A stretch of DNA of 12,997 nucleotides from Bryobacterales bacterium (lineage in GTDB: Bacteria > Acidobacteriota > Terriglobia > Bryobacterales > Bryobacteraceae): positions 216 through 13,212 of the forward strand of contig PLMF01000380.1 of assembly GCA_003142355.1 (NCBI GenBank), in the 5' to 3' direction. This document shows, piece after piece, positions 7,184 through 12,997 of this stretch (position 1 is the first letter of the stretch; each line of letters begins with the position of its first letter). A program made the translations under genes and the position numbers. The notes below the pieces were generated by a model. The model searched no databases and had not been told where the DNA came from. It worked only from the letters and a program-made list of their open reading frames with translations.

Positions 7184-7561
7184 CTAAAAAAGCCGTCCTA
7201 AGGGTCCGAGATCGAGGTTCAGGTCGTCCTCTTCGAGGTTGAACTCCCTTCGCAGGCGATCGATCTCTTCCGCCTGGCCCATGAGGGTGAGGCCCAGCCG
7301 CTCGATCTGTTCCGCGGTGAGCGAGCCGGCCTCGATGCGCCGGAGCGCCTGACGCTCGAGCACTTCGTGCAAGAGCTTGATCAGGGTGAGGACGAGTTGT
7401 CCGAGTCCGTTTTTCAGACGTTCCGGGTCCAAATCCAGGCGGGCCCGGCCGGGAGTTCCGTTATGCGGCGCCCGCGGCTGGATTCTGTCATCCTGCTGCA
7501 TGACGAGGGCAAAGTCCCCGATCGATTCAGATTCGACCTGTGTGGTTGCAACCGGACCCAT
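7184..7561 (-). CDS. gvpK: GvpK gas-vesicle accessory protein
   Basis: The product has 125 residues. Residues 44-125 carry the GvpK family core: DLDPERLKNGLGQLVLTLIKLLHEVLERQALRRIEAGSLT, ERLGLTLM, and the ending DDLNLDLGPLGRLF. The N-terminal 40 residues are variable. The ATG at 7561 is chosen because AAAGGGG (7569-7575) precedes it by 7 nt; an in-frame TTG at 7585 would add 8 residues but has no comparable site. The start lies 35 nt inside the 3' end of gvpS in another frame, so the two genes are probably translationally coupled. GvpK is an essential accessory protein of gas-vesicle formation in several systems; its exact action is unsettled. Confidence 0.92.
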   Translation of the reverse strand: MGPVATTQVESESIGDFALVMQQDDRIQPRAPHNGTPGRARLDLDPERLKNGLGQLVLTLIKLLHEVLERQALRRIEAGSLTAEQIERLGLTLMGQAEEIDRLRREFNLEEDDLNLDLGPLGRLF

Positions 7562-7838
7562 TGGTCTTCCCCTTTCCGATTTCAAGCGCCAAACCGGCTC
7601 CCCCTCCCCCGTGCCCCAGGCTGTTGCGCGCGGTCTCGATGGAGGTCAAGACCAGTTGCAGGCCCAGGTAGAGGAGGTCGACATCGGCGACCGAGATGGT
7701 CACCTCGCCTGCCACCACGACGCCCTTGTTGAGCACGCGGTCGAGGACCTCGCAAACCGAAACGCGCTCGCTTTCCTCCAGGGCGCACAGTTCCGGCAGG
7801 AACCTGTCTCGCTCGGGTGTGGCTTGGCGATCGGTCAC
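7527..7838 (-). CDS. gvpS: GvpS-type protein of the GvpA/J family
   Basis: The product has 103 residues from a GTG start that overlaps the ATPase stop (GTGA, 4 nt). Residues about 24-71 match the GvpA fold: SERVSVCEVLDRVLNKGVVVAGEVTISVADVDLLYLGLQLVLTSIETARN. The DVDLLYLGL...SSVETA-like pattern is typical of B. megaterium GvpS and related Serratia GvpA2-like proteins. The C-terminal third is a Gly-rich, low-hydrophobicity tail. There is no strong ribosome site, so translation probably depends on coupling to the ATPase. Its position directly before gvpK and gvpJ repeats the S-K-J order of B. megaterium. It is an assumed minor vesicle protein; the S/J/A2 naming is less certain than the family. 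Confidence 0.8.
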   Translation of the reverse strand: MTDRQATPERDRFLPELCALEESERVSVCEVLDRVLNKGVVVAGEVTISVADVDLLYLGLQLVLTSIETARNSLGHGGGGAGLALEIGKGKTNGSGCNHTGRI

Positions 7839-9823
7839 AGGCTGACCAACTCTGGTGCGGCCAGCTCCGGGGCGGCCAACAACGGTCCGGCCAGCTCCGG
7901 CCTGGCGGGCCGGTACAGGCGCCACCCGAGTCTTTTCAATTGCTCCAGGCCGGCGATTTCCGGCTGCCGGTAGACCAGGGTCTGCTGTTTTTCGAGGAAC
8001 GCCTGCCGGAAATCCTCGACCACCGACCGCTCCCGCCGGCGCAGGCTCGAACACAAGCGGCAATCGCACGGCGGCGTCATCAGGTTCAGGAACACCAGCG
8101 GGACGGCAATACCCATGCGGTGGCAGGCTGCCACCAGATCCTTGGTTTCCTCAAGCGCCATCTGGGTGGGAATGCTCACCGCACAGAGAACGGAGGCGGC
8201 CGGGTTTTGAAGGAGTTCCCGAAGTTTCTTCAAGTTCCGGGAGATTCCCACCAGGCGCTCCGTGAATCCGGGCAATCGCAGGACGCGCTGGTACTTGAGA
8301 AAGAGGTTGAAGAAAGCCTTCAGCCACTGGTTGACGAGATCGGGGAGTTCCAGGAGGCGAATCAAGTGGCCGGTGGAAGCGCAATCCAGGACGAAGAGAT
8401 CGTAGCTATCGCGGGCGACGAAATCGAGGATGCGCGTGAGCGCCATGACTTCATCCAGACCAGGGGGAGCGACGTCCATCATGCGCTCGAGAACCACGCC
8501 GTCGAAGACCACGTCGAAGCCGCTCGAAGGGGACTGGAGAAAACGCTCCAGGTCCTGGGCGTAACACGTTTTCAGCTTGTCGAACTCCGCCCTGGCGTCG
8601 ATTTCCACGGCGCTCAAGCCGGGAAGGATGGCCACGGGGCGGGGACCGATTTCCGTTTGCAGGCTGGCGGAGAGCGAGTGGGCCGGGCCGGCGGAGAACA
8701 GCAGCACCCGCTTTCCGGGGAAGTCGCTGGTCATGCGTATGGCGGTGGCGCACGAGAGGGTAGTCTTGCCCACGCCGCCCTTGCCTGCAAAGAGCACAAA
8801 CCGCACGTCGGGAGGCAGGGGCGCAGCCGGATGCAGCACGGCCGGCAGGATGGACACGCCGGGGCTGGCCGCACTCACCGGCCGTGGAGCGATGGGCCGC
8901 GCATGGTCCCAGAATCCGGATAGCAACTCCGGCCCGCGGACTTCTTCCGCGAACAGCTCAACTCCCCAGGCCGGACAGGGGACCTCCATCCCGGCCAGGA
9001 GTTGTTGGATCTGGGCCTGCTCGACCGCGGCGGCGGCCGAGCAGGCCGGGCAATCACTCTGGAAATGGAGCCGGTTCACGACCAGCTCCGACACGGGTAT
9101 CTTGCGGCCGATCAGCTCCTGGTAGAGCGACAGGGTCTCGCGAATCGCGAGCGGCTCGGCAATAGTGACGGGGACGCACTGGAAACGGGCGGGATCGCGC
9201 AGCAGGCTCTCGGTTCCGAGCAGCGAGGATTTCCATTGGGCGACCACCAGGTCGAGGCGGTCGGGGCCGGCATTCCGGCTGAACACCCGCCGCATGTAGC
9301 GGCGCTTGGCCAGCAGCGCCTCCAACATGCCGAGCCATCGCCGGGTCATTTCTGGCATGGCCAACTGGCGCAGGGTGTGGCCGCTGGGCGCGGTATCCAC
9401 CACGATGCAGTCGTAGCGGCGGGCCTCGACCCAGGAAGCGATCTCGAAGAAGGCCATCAACTCGTCGAGACCGGGCAGGGCGAGGTTCAGGAATCGATCG
9501 ATGTCCTCGTCGTCCAGCAAAGTGCCGGCGGCGGCAATCTCCCGCAGCGTGGGGCCGTTCTGCTCGCGGAATCGAGCGATGGATGGCTGCGGGTCAAACT
9601 CCAGCACTTCGAGATGGCCGGAGGGCACATGACCCGCCAGGCTGTCGCGTACGGAGTGGGCCGGGTCGGTGGAAACCAACAGGAAAGAACGGCTGGGAGC
9701 GAGCGCGGACAGGCGCAGGGCGGCCGCCGTGGCGCAGGTGGTCTTTCCCACCCCGCCTTTGCCGCCGAACAGCAGGAGCTGGAGGCCCGGCTGACCGAAG
9801 AATGCTGGCATCCGCTGGCTCAT
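7835..9823 (-). CDS. Double-headed ArsA/Get3-like ATPase in the gas-vesicle operon
   Basis: The product has 662 residues in two ArsA/Get3-type halves. The first (about 14-300) has P-loop GGKGGVGKTT (20-29), STDPAHS (51-57), DTAPSGHT (143-150) and a CPAC pair (258-261). The second (about 340-635) has P-loop AGKGGVGKTT (346-355), SAGPAHS (377-383), DCASTGHL (480-487) and CRLC (588-591). Two CxxC motifs placed before a Q-rich helix match the zinc-binding dimer motif of Get3 rather than arsenite-binding cysteines of ArsA. The second half departs from the signature (DPAHS becomes GPAHS; DTAPTGHT becomes DCASTGHL). A short repetitive tail (about 642-662, PEL repeated) ends the protein. The ATG at 9823 follows GGGAG by 7 nt, 18 nt after gvpG. 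The stop overlaps the gvpS start. No ars genes are nearby. Its role is inferred: handling or targeting of hydrophobic Gvp proteins. It sits where gvpW (Serratia) or gvpL (Bacillus) would be. Confidence 0.9.
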   Translation of the reverse strand: MSQRMPAFFGQPGLQLLLFGGKGGVGKTTCATAAALRLSALAPSRSFLLVSTDPAHSVRDSLAGHVPSGHLEVLEFDPQPSIARFREQNGPTLREIAAAGTLLDDEDIDRFLNLALPGLDELMAFFEIASWVEARRYDCIVVDTAPSGHTLRQLAMPEMTRRWLGMLEALLAKRRYMRRVFSRNAGPDRLDLVVAQWKSSLLGTESLLRDPARFQCVPVTIAEPLAIRETLSLYQELIGRKIPVSELVVNRLHFQSDCPACSAAAAVEQAQIQQLLAGMEVPCPAWGVELFAEEVRGPELLSGFWDHARPIAPRPVSAASPGVSILPAVLHPAAPLPPDVRFVLFAGKGGVGKTTLSCATAIRMTSDFPGKRVLLFSAGPAHSLSASLQTEIGPRPVAILPGLSAVEIDARAEFDKLKTCYAQDLERFLQSPSSGFDVVFDGVVLERMMDVAPPGLDEVMALTRILDFVARDSYDLFVLDCASTGHLIRLLELPDLVNQWLKAFFNLFLKYQRVLRLPGFTERLVGISRNLKKLRELLQNPAASVLCAVSIPTQMALEETKDLVAACHRMGIAVPLVFLNLMTPPCDCRLCSSLRRRERSVVEDFRQAFLEKQQTLVYRQPEIAGLEQLKRLGWRLYRPARPELAGPLLAAPELAAPELVSL

Positions 9824-9841
9824 GCCGATCTCCCGCGCGCC

Positions 9842-10135
9842 TTAGGGATGGCCAACCTCCTGCTCGGTGGTCACGGTGCCGGGATCCTCGAATTCTCCCT
9901 CGTCTTCGAGACGCTTGTCGATGGCATCCAGCCGGTCCAGCAAGACCTTCTCTTGGGCATCGAACTGTTCTTCGGTAATGCGGCCGGTTTCCAGTTGCAT
10001 ATAAAGGAGCCGCAACTGTTCGTTGACCAACTGGCCTTCGTTGTCGAGTTCCTCGTGGGCAATCTTGTCGATTTCCCGGAAGATCCAAAGAATGCTGGTG
10101 AATGGAAAACAGAGGATGTCGTCCACCAGCAGCAT
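9842..10135 (-). CDS. gvpG: GvpG gas-vesicle accessory protein
   Basis: The product has 97 residues. It fits the GvpG family in length and sequence: a hydrophobic start (LLVDDILCFPFTSILWIFREI) followed by a long acidic helical region with the typical ELDNEGQLVNEQLRLLYMQLETGRITEEQFDAQEKVLLDRLDAI pattern, where a short-helix/GRITEEQ/long-helix arrangement is a family hallmark. The C-terminus is acidic. The ATG shares one base with the TAA stop of gvpF (TAATG), and GGAG (10141-10144) provides the ribosome site. GvpG is a conserved accessory protein that acts with GvpF. The coupling suggests the two are made in a fixed ratio. Confidence 0.93.
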   Translation of the reverse strand: MLLVDDILCFPFTSILWIFREIDKIAHEELDNEGQLVNEQLRLLYMQLETGRITEEQFDAQEKVLLDRLDAIDKRLEDEGEFEDPGTVTTEQEVGHP

Positions 10136-10938
10136 TACTGCTCCAGATCGAGTTCGACGAAGTTGTGCGGCGCCCAGGGCCCGCTATAGTCGAAGGAGAA
10201 ATTGTTGTCGAACAGCTTGGCGGCGGCGAACACGCCGGCCGAAAACTCTTCCTGCCGGTCGCGCCGCACGAGGCATGCCAGGTTCAGGACCTCGTGTTCA
10301 TTGCGGCACGGGTTGGGCTTGAATTCCACGCACACAGGGGCCAGCACGTGCTCGACCTTGCGGGTGTGGTCCTCGCGGTCATCGTTGAGCAGGCGGTCGA
10401 ACATCCGGCCCAGCTCGATCTTCTCTTCCTGCGTGAACTGGTGGCGTGCGCCCACCAGGCGGTCCCGCGCCAGGCGCAGTTCAGCGTGCGTGTTGACGAA
10501 ATACTCGAAGATATTCGGTACGTCCCAGGCTACGCGCAACCCCATTTCCACTTTGCCGGCCACGCGCCCGAGCTGCTCCTCGAAGGCGCGCTGATTGCGG
10601 ACCAGGATCTTGTGGATGGCCTCCGGGCTGGCGGCAATGGTGCCGAAGGCCATGGGCAGCGGAGTGGTGTCGGCCATCAGACGGTTGAGCACCGTCTGGT
10701 GGGCCTTCAGATTCGCGCGCTCCGGCCGGATCTTGGCACTGGTCACACCGCTGACGACAGCGGCTACGCGGCCTTCGGCGATGGTGTACACCTGCTGCCC
10801 CTCGATGCCGGGAGATCCATGGGACCACGGTTCGCCGGCCGCCACGATGGCGTACAGATAGCTTCTCCCGCAAGCCACCGGCACTGCCGGCTCCTGGGCG
10901 GGGATGTCCGTCACCGCCACGCAGACAGAGTCCTTCAC
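10135..10938 (-). CDS. gvpF: GvpF/GvpL-family gas-vesicle protein
   Basis: The product has 267 residues from a GTG start. Family features: YLYAIV at 28-32 opening the first domain, AHQTVLNRLM (79-88), PLPMAFGTI (94-101), a central domain EVGLRV-like segment (130-137), and the C-terminal FDYSGPWAPHNFVELDL (249-265), which closely follows the YSGPWPAYNFV motif of GvpF. An in-frame ATG at 11040 would extend the protein by 34 residues, but the GTG at 10938 has GGAGG (10944-10948) 5 nt upstream and overlaps the preceding ORF by GTGA. GvpF is known to bind GvpA and to be needed for assembly. Only one F/L gene is present, whereas many clusters have two or three. Confidence 0.93.
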   Translation of the reverse strand: MKDSVCVAVTDIPAQEPAVPVACGRSYLYAIVAAGEPWSHGSPGIEGQQVYTIAEGRVAAVVSGVTSAKIRPERANLKAHQTVLNRLMADTTPLPMAFGTIAASPEAIHKILVRNQRAFEEQLGRVAGKVEMGLRVAWDVPNIFEYFVNTHAELRLARDRLVGARHQFTQEEKIELGRMFDRLLNDDREDHTRKVEHVLAPVCVEFKPNPCRNEHEVLNLACLVRRDRQEEFSAGVFAAAKLFDNNFSFDYSGPWAPHNFVELDLEQ

Positions 10939-11162
10939 GGCTGCCTCCTCGATTGTCTCGACTGGACGCGCCCGACGTGCGCGCTCCATCGATCGTCCAG
11001 CCAAAGACGCCGCAACTCGGCGTCCAACAGCCGGGTCCATTCCTGAAACAGATGCCGCCCCGGGGCCCGCGCCCGGAGGGCACCGGTGGAAGTGGGGATG
11101 AGACGGAAGCTTCGGCAGAGTTGGCTGGTGGGGATGTGGGCTGAGGTTCTGAGCGTCAGCAT
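10935..11162 (-). CDS. Small unknown protein between gvpV and gvpF
   Basis: The product has 75 residues, starting 12 nt after the gvpV-like stop and ending in a GTGA overlap with the gvpF start. That exact fit into a 237-nt gap in a tightly packed operon is the main argument that it is real. The protein is strongly basic (many Arg). It has an N-terminal low-complexity part and a central amphipathic helix candidate (RHLFQEWTRLLDAELRRLWLDDRW, about residues 36-60). The ribosome site is weak (GAAAG before ACAGACC), so translation may depend on coupling. I do not recognise a family. It could alternatively be an untranslated leader for gvpF. Confidence is modest because the Arg-rich composition is also what out-of-frame high-GC DNA gives. 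Confidence 0.5.
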   Translation of the reverse strand: MLTLRTSAHIPTSQLCRSFRLIPTSTGALRARAPGRHLFQEWTRLLDAELRRLWLDDRWSAHVGRVQSRQSRRQP

Positions 11163-11174
11163 GGTCTGTTTCTT

Positions 11175-11492
11175 TCAGTAACGGATTTTGAATCCGCCCG
11201 CGCTGCGGCGGGGCGTGGGTTTCAGATCGAGGCCGGGCAGGCGCCCCGGCGTCTTCCCCTGGCCCGACGCAGCCACCGCCTGGAGCAGGTCCTGCTTGGC
11301 CTTCTCGATCTCATCCAGACGCGCGTCGATCAGCGCAATGCGCCGGCTGGCGCTCTTGCGCTCCATATCGCGCCGGGCCTTTTCCATCTCCAGGCAGGTG
11401 ATCTGCATGTAGCTGCGGTAGGGCAGGGAGACGTGGTCCACCCGGCCGGAGAGGGTGCGAATGCTGGTGAGACCTTTGGTGGGGACGGCCAT
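11175..11492 (-). CDS. gvpV: GvpV-like gas-vesicle accessory protein
   Basis: The product has 105 residues. The core SLPYRSYMQITCLEMEKARRDMERKSASRRIALIDARLDEIEKAKQDLL (about 22-70) is a long charged coiled coil of the kind found in GvpV, and the C-terminus ends in GGFKIRY. Its place right after gvpN and before gvpF/G matches N-V-F1-G in Serratia. The ATG at 11492 is chosen because AAGGAG (overlapping the gvpN stop) lies just upstream; a longer frame from 11585 lies inside gvpN and lacks a ribosome site. Only 4 nt separate it from gvpN. GvpV's role in vesicle assembly is not established. Other helical Gvp accessory proteins remain possible names. Confidence 0.7.
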   Translation of the reverse strand: MAVPTKGLTSIRTLSGRVDHVSLPYRSYMQITCLEMEKARRDMERKSASRRIALIDARLDEIEKAKQDLLQAVAASGQGKTPGRLPGLDLKPTPRRSAGGFKIRY

Positions 11493-11496
11493 GATA

Positions 11497-12513
11497 TCAC
11501 TCCTTTCCGTTGTCTTGGGAGACGGGCCGGGGGTTGCTTCTCCGCAGCTTGAGAGCGGCGCCGCAGATTCTGGCGATGGCCTCATCGATCTTGTGAGGCA
11601 TCAACGACTCCCCGTCGCGCGTGACTTTGGCCGTTTCGGTCGAGAGAACGTCGTGGCAGACCCATTGGAATACCGGATCGTCCAGGCGCGCACGCGCCCG
11701 CCGGTAGACCAGAATTTTGGCGATCACGATGGTGGCGCGAATCGTCGGCCGGTGATTGTTGACGCCGGTGCCTCGCAACTCGCGGACAATGTCCACGATG
11801 ACCTCGGCGTCCCCGCGGGCGACGCCCGATTTGGCCATGGCGATCTGGATCTCCGTCTCGCGATCGAAGTTGCCCAAGTTGAGTGTGATCAGCCGGTCCA
11901 TGAGAGCGTCCTGGGTCTTGTGAACCCCGGCATACTCCTCCGGGTTGGAAGTGAAGATGGCGCGGAAGTCGGGATGCACTTCCAGGTACCCCGCGCCGCT
12001 CGGCCGCAGGGCGGGGAGATTCAGGATCTTCTCCTCCAACACGCTCAGCAAGGCGTTATTGGCTTCGGGGCGGGAGCGGTTGAACTCATCGTAAATGAGA
12101 GTGTTCCCGTTGGCGCACGCCGTGGTGAGGCGATTATCCACCCACAGGGTGTTCATGTTCTCTTCCGTCTTCAGCACGGAATGGATGTAGTTGTCGATCA
12201 GCTTGGACTTGCGGTAACCGGCGTCCTTGCCGATCAAGTCGGAGCTGCCAAACTCATCGTCCCCGTGAATCAGAGTGACCGGCCGGCCGAGTTTGGCCGC
12301 CACGTGGAAGGCCAGCGTGGTTTTCCCGGTTCCCGCCGCGCCGGCGAAGTGCACCGCATAGCCCACTTCGAGGTACGCGAGCGCCCTTTCGGCCAATGCC
12401 TGAATATGCGGGGTTGCCACGAACTCGTCACTGGCCTCGGGCACCACATCGTCCCCCTGTGGCTGGACTCGGACGACCATTTCCCCGAGGTCTTTGCTCA
12501 TTATATCCACCAT
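11497..12513 (-). CDS. gvpN: GvpN, AAA+ ATPase of gas-vesicle biogenesis
   Basis: The product has 338 residues and belongs to the MoxR/GvpN branch of AAA+ ATPases. Walker A is GAAGTGKTT (58-66), Walker B is LIYDEFNR with Asp142 and Glu143, sensor 1 is FTSNPEEYAG (187-196), and an Arg-finger candidate lies in DRLIT (Arg207). The stretch FVATPHIQALAERALAYLEVGYAVHF is the usual GvpN N-terminal pattern, and HGDDEFGSSDLIG follows. The ATG at 12513 is chosen over a GTG at 12525 because AGAGGTGAG (12521-12529) ends 7 nt upstream of the ATG but overlaps the GTG. GvpN is needed for growth of vesicles to normal size and is thought to remodel assembly intermediates by ATP hydrolysis. It is followed after 4 nt by the gvpV-like gene. 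Confidence 0.95.
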   Translation of the reverse strand: MVDIMSKDLGEMVVRVQPQGDDVVPEASDEFVATPHIQALAERALAYLEVGYAVHFAGAAGTGKTTLAFHVAAKLGRPVTLIHGDDEFGSSDLIGKDAGYRKSKLIDNYIHSVLKTEENMNTLWVDNRLTTACANGNTLIYDEFNRSRPEANNALLSVLEEKILNLPALRPSGAGYLEVHPDFRAIFTSNPEEYAGVHKTQDALMDRLITLNLGNFDRETEIQIAMAKSGVARGDAEVIVDIVRELRGTGVNNHRPTIRATIVIAKILVYRRARARLDDPVFQWVCHDVLSTETAKVTRDGESLMPHKIDEAIARICGAALKLRRSNPRPVSQDNGKE

Positions 12514-12520
12514 CGGAATG

Positions 12521-12529
12521 CTCACCTCT
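12521..12529 (-). promoter_or_regulatory. Ribosome binding site that fixes the gvpN start
   Basis: AGAGGTGAG is a nearly full match to the anti-Shine-Dalgarno complement and lies 7 nt before ATG 12513. The upstream GTG (12525-12523) is inside this site and is therefore an unlikely start. Confidence 0.7.
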
Positions 12530-12542
12530 GAACCGGCCAGAA

Positions 12543-12932
12543 TCAGTGCTTCTTCGATCCCTTGAAAAGTTTCTTGAAAAGCGGTTTCCGGGCCTGCGGC
12601 AAGGGCGCACTGGGCTTAGCGGGCTCGTGCCTCCGCGGCTCCGCTGGCGGCGCCGCCGGTGGGTGCTCTTCCATTGGGGCCTTGGCCGCGGCCGGCTCCA
12701 CCGGTCTGCGCTGCCGATGTCTCTCCGCAGTCTGGACTTCGAAAAGCGCCGGACCAAACCAGGCGCGATGGGCGCCCGCGCGGTCGCGCGCGAATCCGGC
12801 GCACAAATTGGAAACCGAAATGCGCCGGTCGTTGGTCTGGCGGACCAAGTCGCCCCGCAAGGCCATTCGGACCTGGCGCGAGGACACAATCGCGTCTCGC
12901 AACCCCGTCATCGTTACCGTCAATACACCCAC
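12543..12932 (-). CDS. Unknown protein in the GvpC slot of the gas-vesicle operon
   Basis: The product has 129 residues from a GTG start with AGGGAGG (12939-12945) 6 nt upstream. The N-terminal ~68 residues (VGVLTVTMTGLRDAIVSS...RISVSNLCAGFARDRAGAHRAWFGPALFEV) look like a small folded domain with a hydrophobic first strand and one cysteine (Cys44). Residues 73-116 are a Pro/Ala/Glu-rich, presumably disordered linker. The last 13 residues (PLFKKLFKGSKKH) form a strongly basic amphipathic tail. It has no match to GvpA, C, H, O or any Gvp family I know. It ends 29 nt before gvpN, with the same strand and spacing as the rest of the operon. In Serratia and cyanobacteria gvpC stands in this position. 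The basic tail could bind an acidic surface or nucleic acid; this is inferred only. Confidence 0.7.
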   Translation of the reverse strand: MGVLTVTMTGLRDAIVSSRQVRMALRGDLVRQTNDRRISVSNLCAGFARDRAGAHRAWFGPALFEVQTAERHRQRRPVEPAAAKAPMEEHPPAAPPAEPRRHEPAKPSAPLPQARKPLFKKLFKGSKKH

Positions 12933-12954
12933 GTTCGTCCTCCCTTATCCAAGC

Positions 12955-12997
12955 TCACCCCAGCAGGTTGGCAGACGACACAAACCCCCGGTTGCGG
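12955..12997 (-). CDS. Possible 3' end of the preceding operon gene (partial)
   Basis: An open frame entering from the right edge ends at TGA 12955-12957, 22 nt before the GTG of the 129-aa gene. The visible C-terminus reads RNRGFVSSANLLG, and its third codon positions are mostly G or C, unlike the other open frame. This is too short to identify. By operon order it could be gvpA or another upstream gvp gene. It may also be non-coding leader. Confidence 0.25.
   Translation of the reverse strand, partial: RNRGFVSSANLLG

Noticed and set aside
7839..8069. 77-residue N-terminal extension of gvpS
   Set aside because: It lies entirely within the ATPase coding region in another frame and has no ribosome site; the GTG at 7838 gives the normal family length.
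7835..9823. Arsenite efflux ATPase (ArsA proper)
   Set aside because: No arsB/arsD/arsR is nearby, the cysteines are Get3-type CxxC pairs, and the gene is coupled to gvp genes.
9002..10189. 395-residue plus-strand open frame opposite the ATPase and gvpG
   Set aside because: It is antisense to two clearly recognised genes and has no motif or ribosome site.
10939..11040. N-terminal extension of gvpF from an ATG at 11040
   Set aside because: The GTG at 10938 has GGAGG at the right distance and a GTGA overlap; the extension lies inside the 75-aa ORF and does not look like GvpF.
12514..12525. GTG start for gvpN at 12525
   Set aside because: The GTG is part of the Shine-Dalgarno sequence AGAGGTGAG, which is well spaced for the ATG at 12513.
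6851..12932. A selenoprotein (in-frame UGA) among the window's genes
   Set aside because: All UGA stops end genes at the expected family length, and no conserved homology was seen continuing past them.
1..12997. CRISPR array, insertion sequences or transposase genes
   Set aside because: No regularly spaced direct repeats, transposase motifs or terminal inverted repeats with target duplications were seen. The repeats found are all within genes or single hairpins.

Overview
The window is high-GC bacterial DNA, dense in genes. It most likely comes from an acidobacterium of the Solibacter/Bryobacter group. The main taxonomic clue is the last ~235 residues of the large secreted protease, which look like the 'Solibacter uncharacterized C-terminal domain' (TIGR03437 type). 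The placement rests on recognising families by eye, not on a database search.

Left part (1-6615): exported proteins. A secreted or periplasmic M48 zinc metallopeptidase runs off the left edge on the minus strand. It is divergent from a 1591-residue secreted papain-type (C1) cysteine protease on the plus strand. The protease carries a lectin-like region, two copies of a 156-residue repeat block, four PPC-like domains and the Solibacter-type C-terminal domain. Convergent with it is a small secreted protein of unknown function with a duplicated 33-residue proline-rich segment.

Middle (6616-6850): a selenocysteine tRNA gene (anticodon TCA, 8-bp acceptor stem, 6-bp D stem, long variable arm, encoded CCA) on the minus strand. 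It is followed by two hairpins and preceded by a plausible extended -10 element. The host therefore probably decodes UGA as Sec.

Right part (6851-12997): a tightly packed gas-vesicle operon on the minus strand, transcribed from right to left. The order is unknown 129-aa protein - gvpN - gvpV-like - unknown 75-aa protein - gvpF - gvpG - double-headed ArsA/Get3-like ATPase - gvpS - gvpK - gvpJ. Most junctions are 4-nt or 1-nt overlaps or gaps under 30 nt, which implies translational coupling. The order resembles the Serratia (A1-C-N-V-F1-G-W-A2-K-X-A3) and Bacillus megaterium (N-F-G-L-S-K-J) clusters, with three differences: the ATPase sits where GvpW or GvpL would be, the 129-aa protein sits in the GvpC slot, and an extra 75-aa ORF precedes gvpF. 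No main-shell gvpA is present; it may lie just beyond the right edge.

The genes fit a gas-vesicle assembly module: GvpN as AAA+ ATPase, GvpF/G/K/V as accessory factors, GvpJ/S as minor GvpA-fold proteins. The Get3-like ATPase is a good candidate for a dedicated chaperone or targeting factor for the hydrophobic GvpA-fold proteins, and it is the most interesting element of the window.
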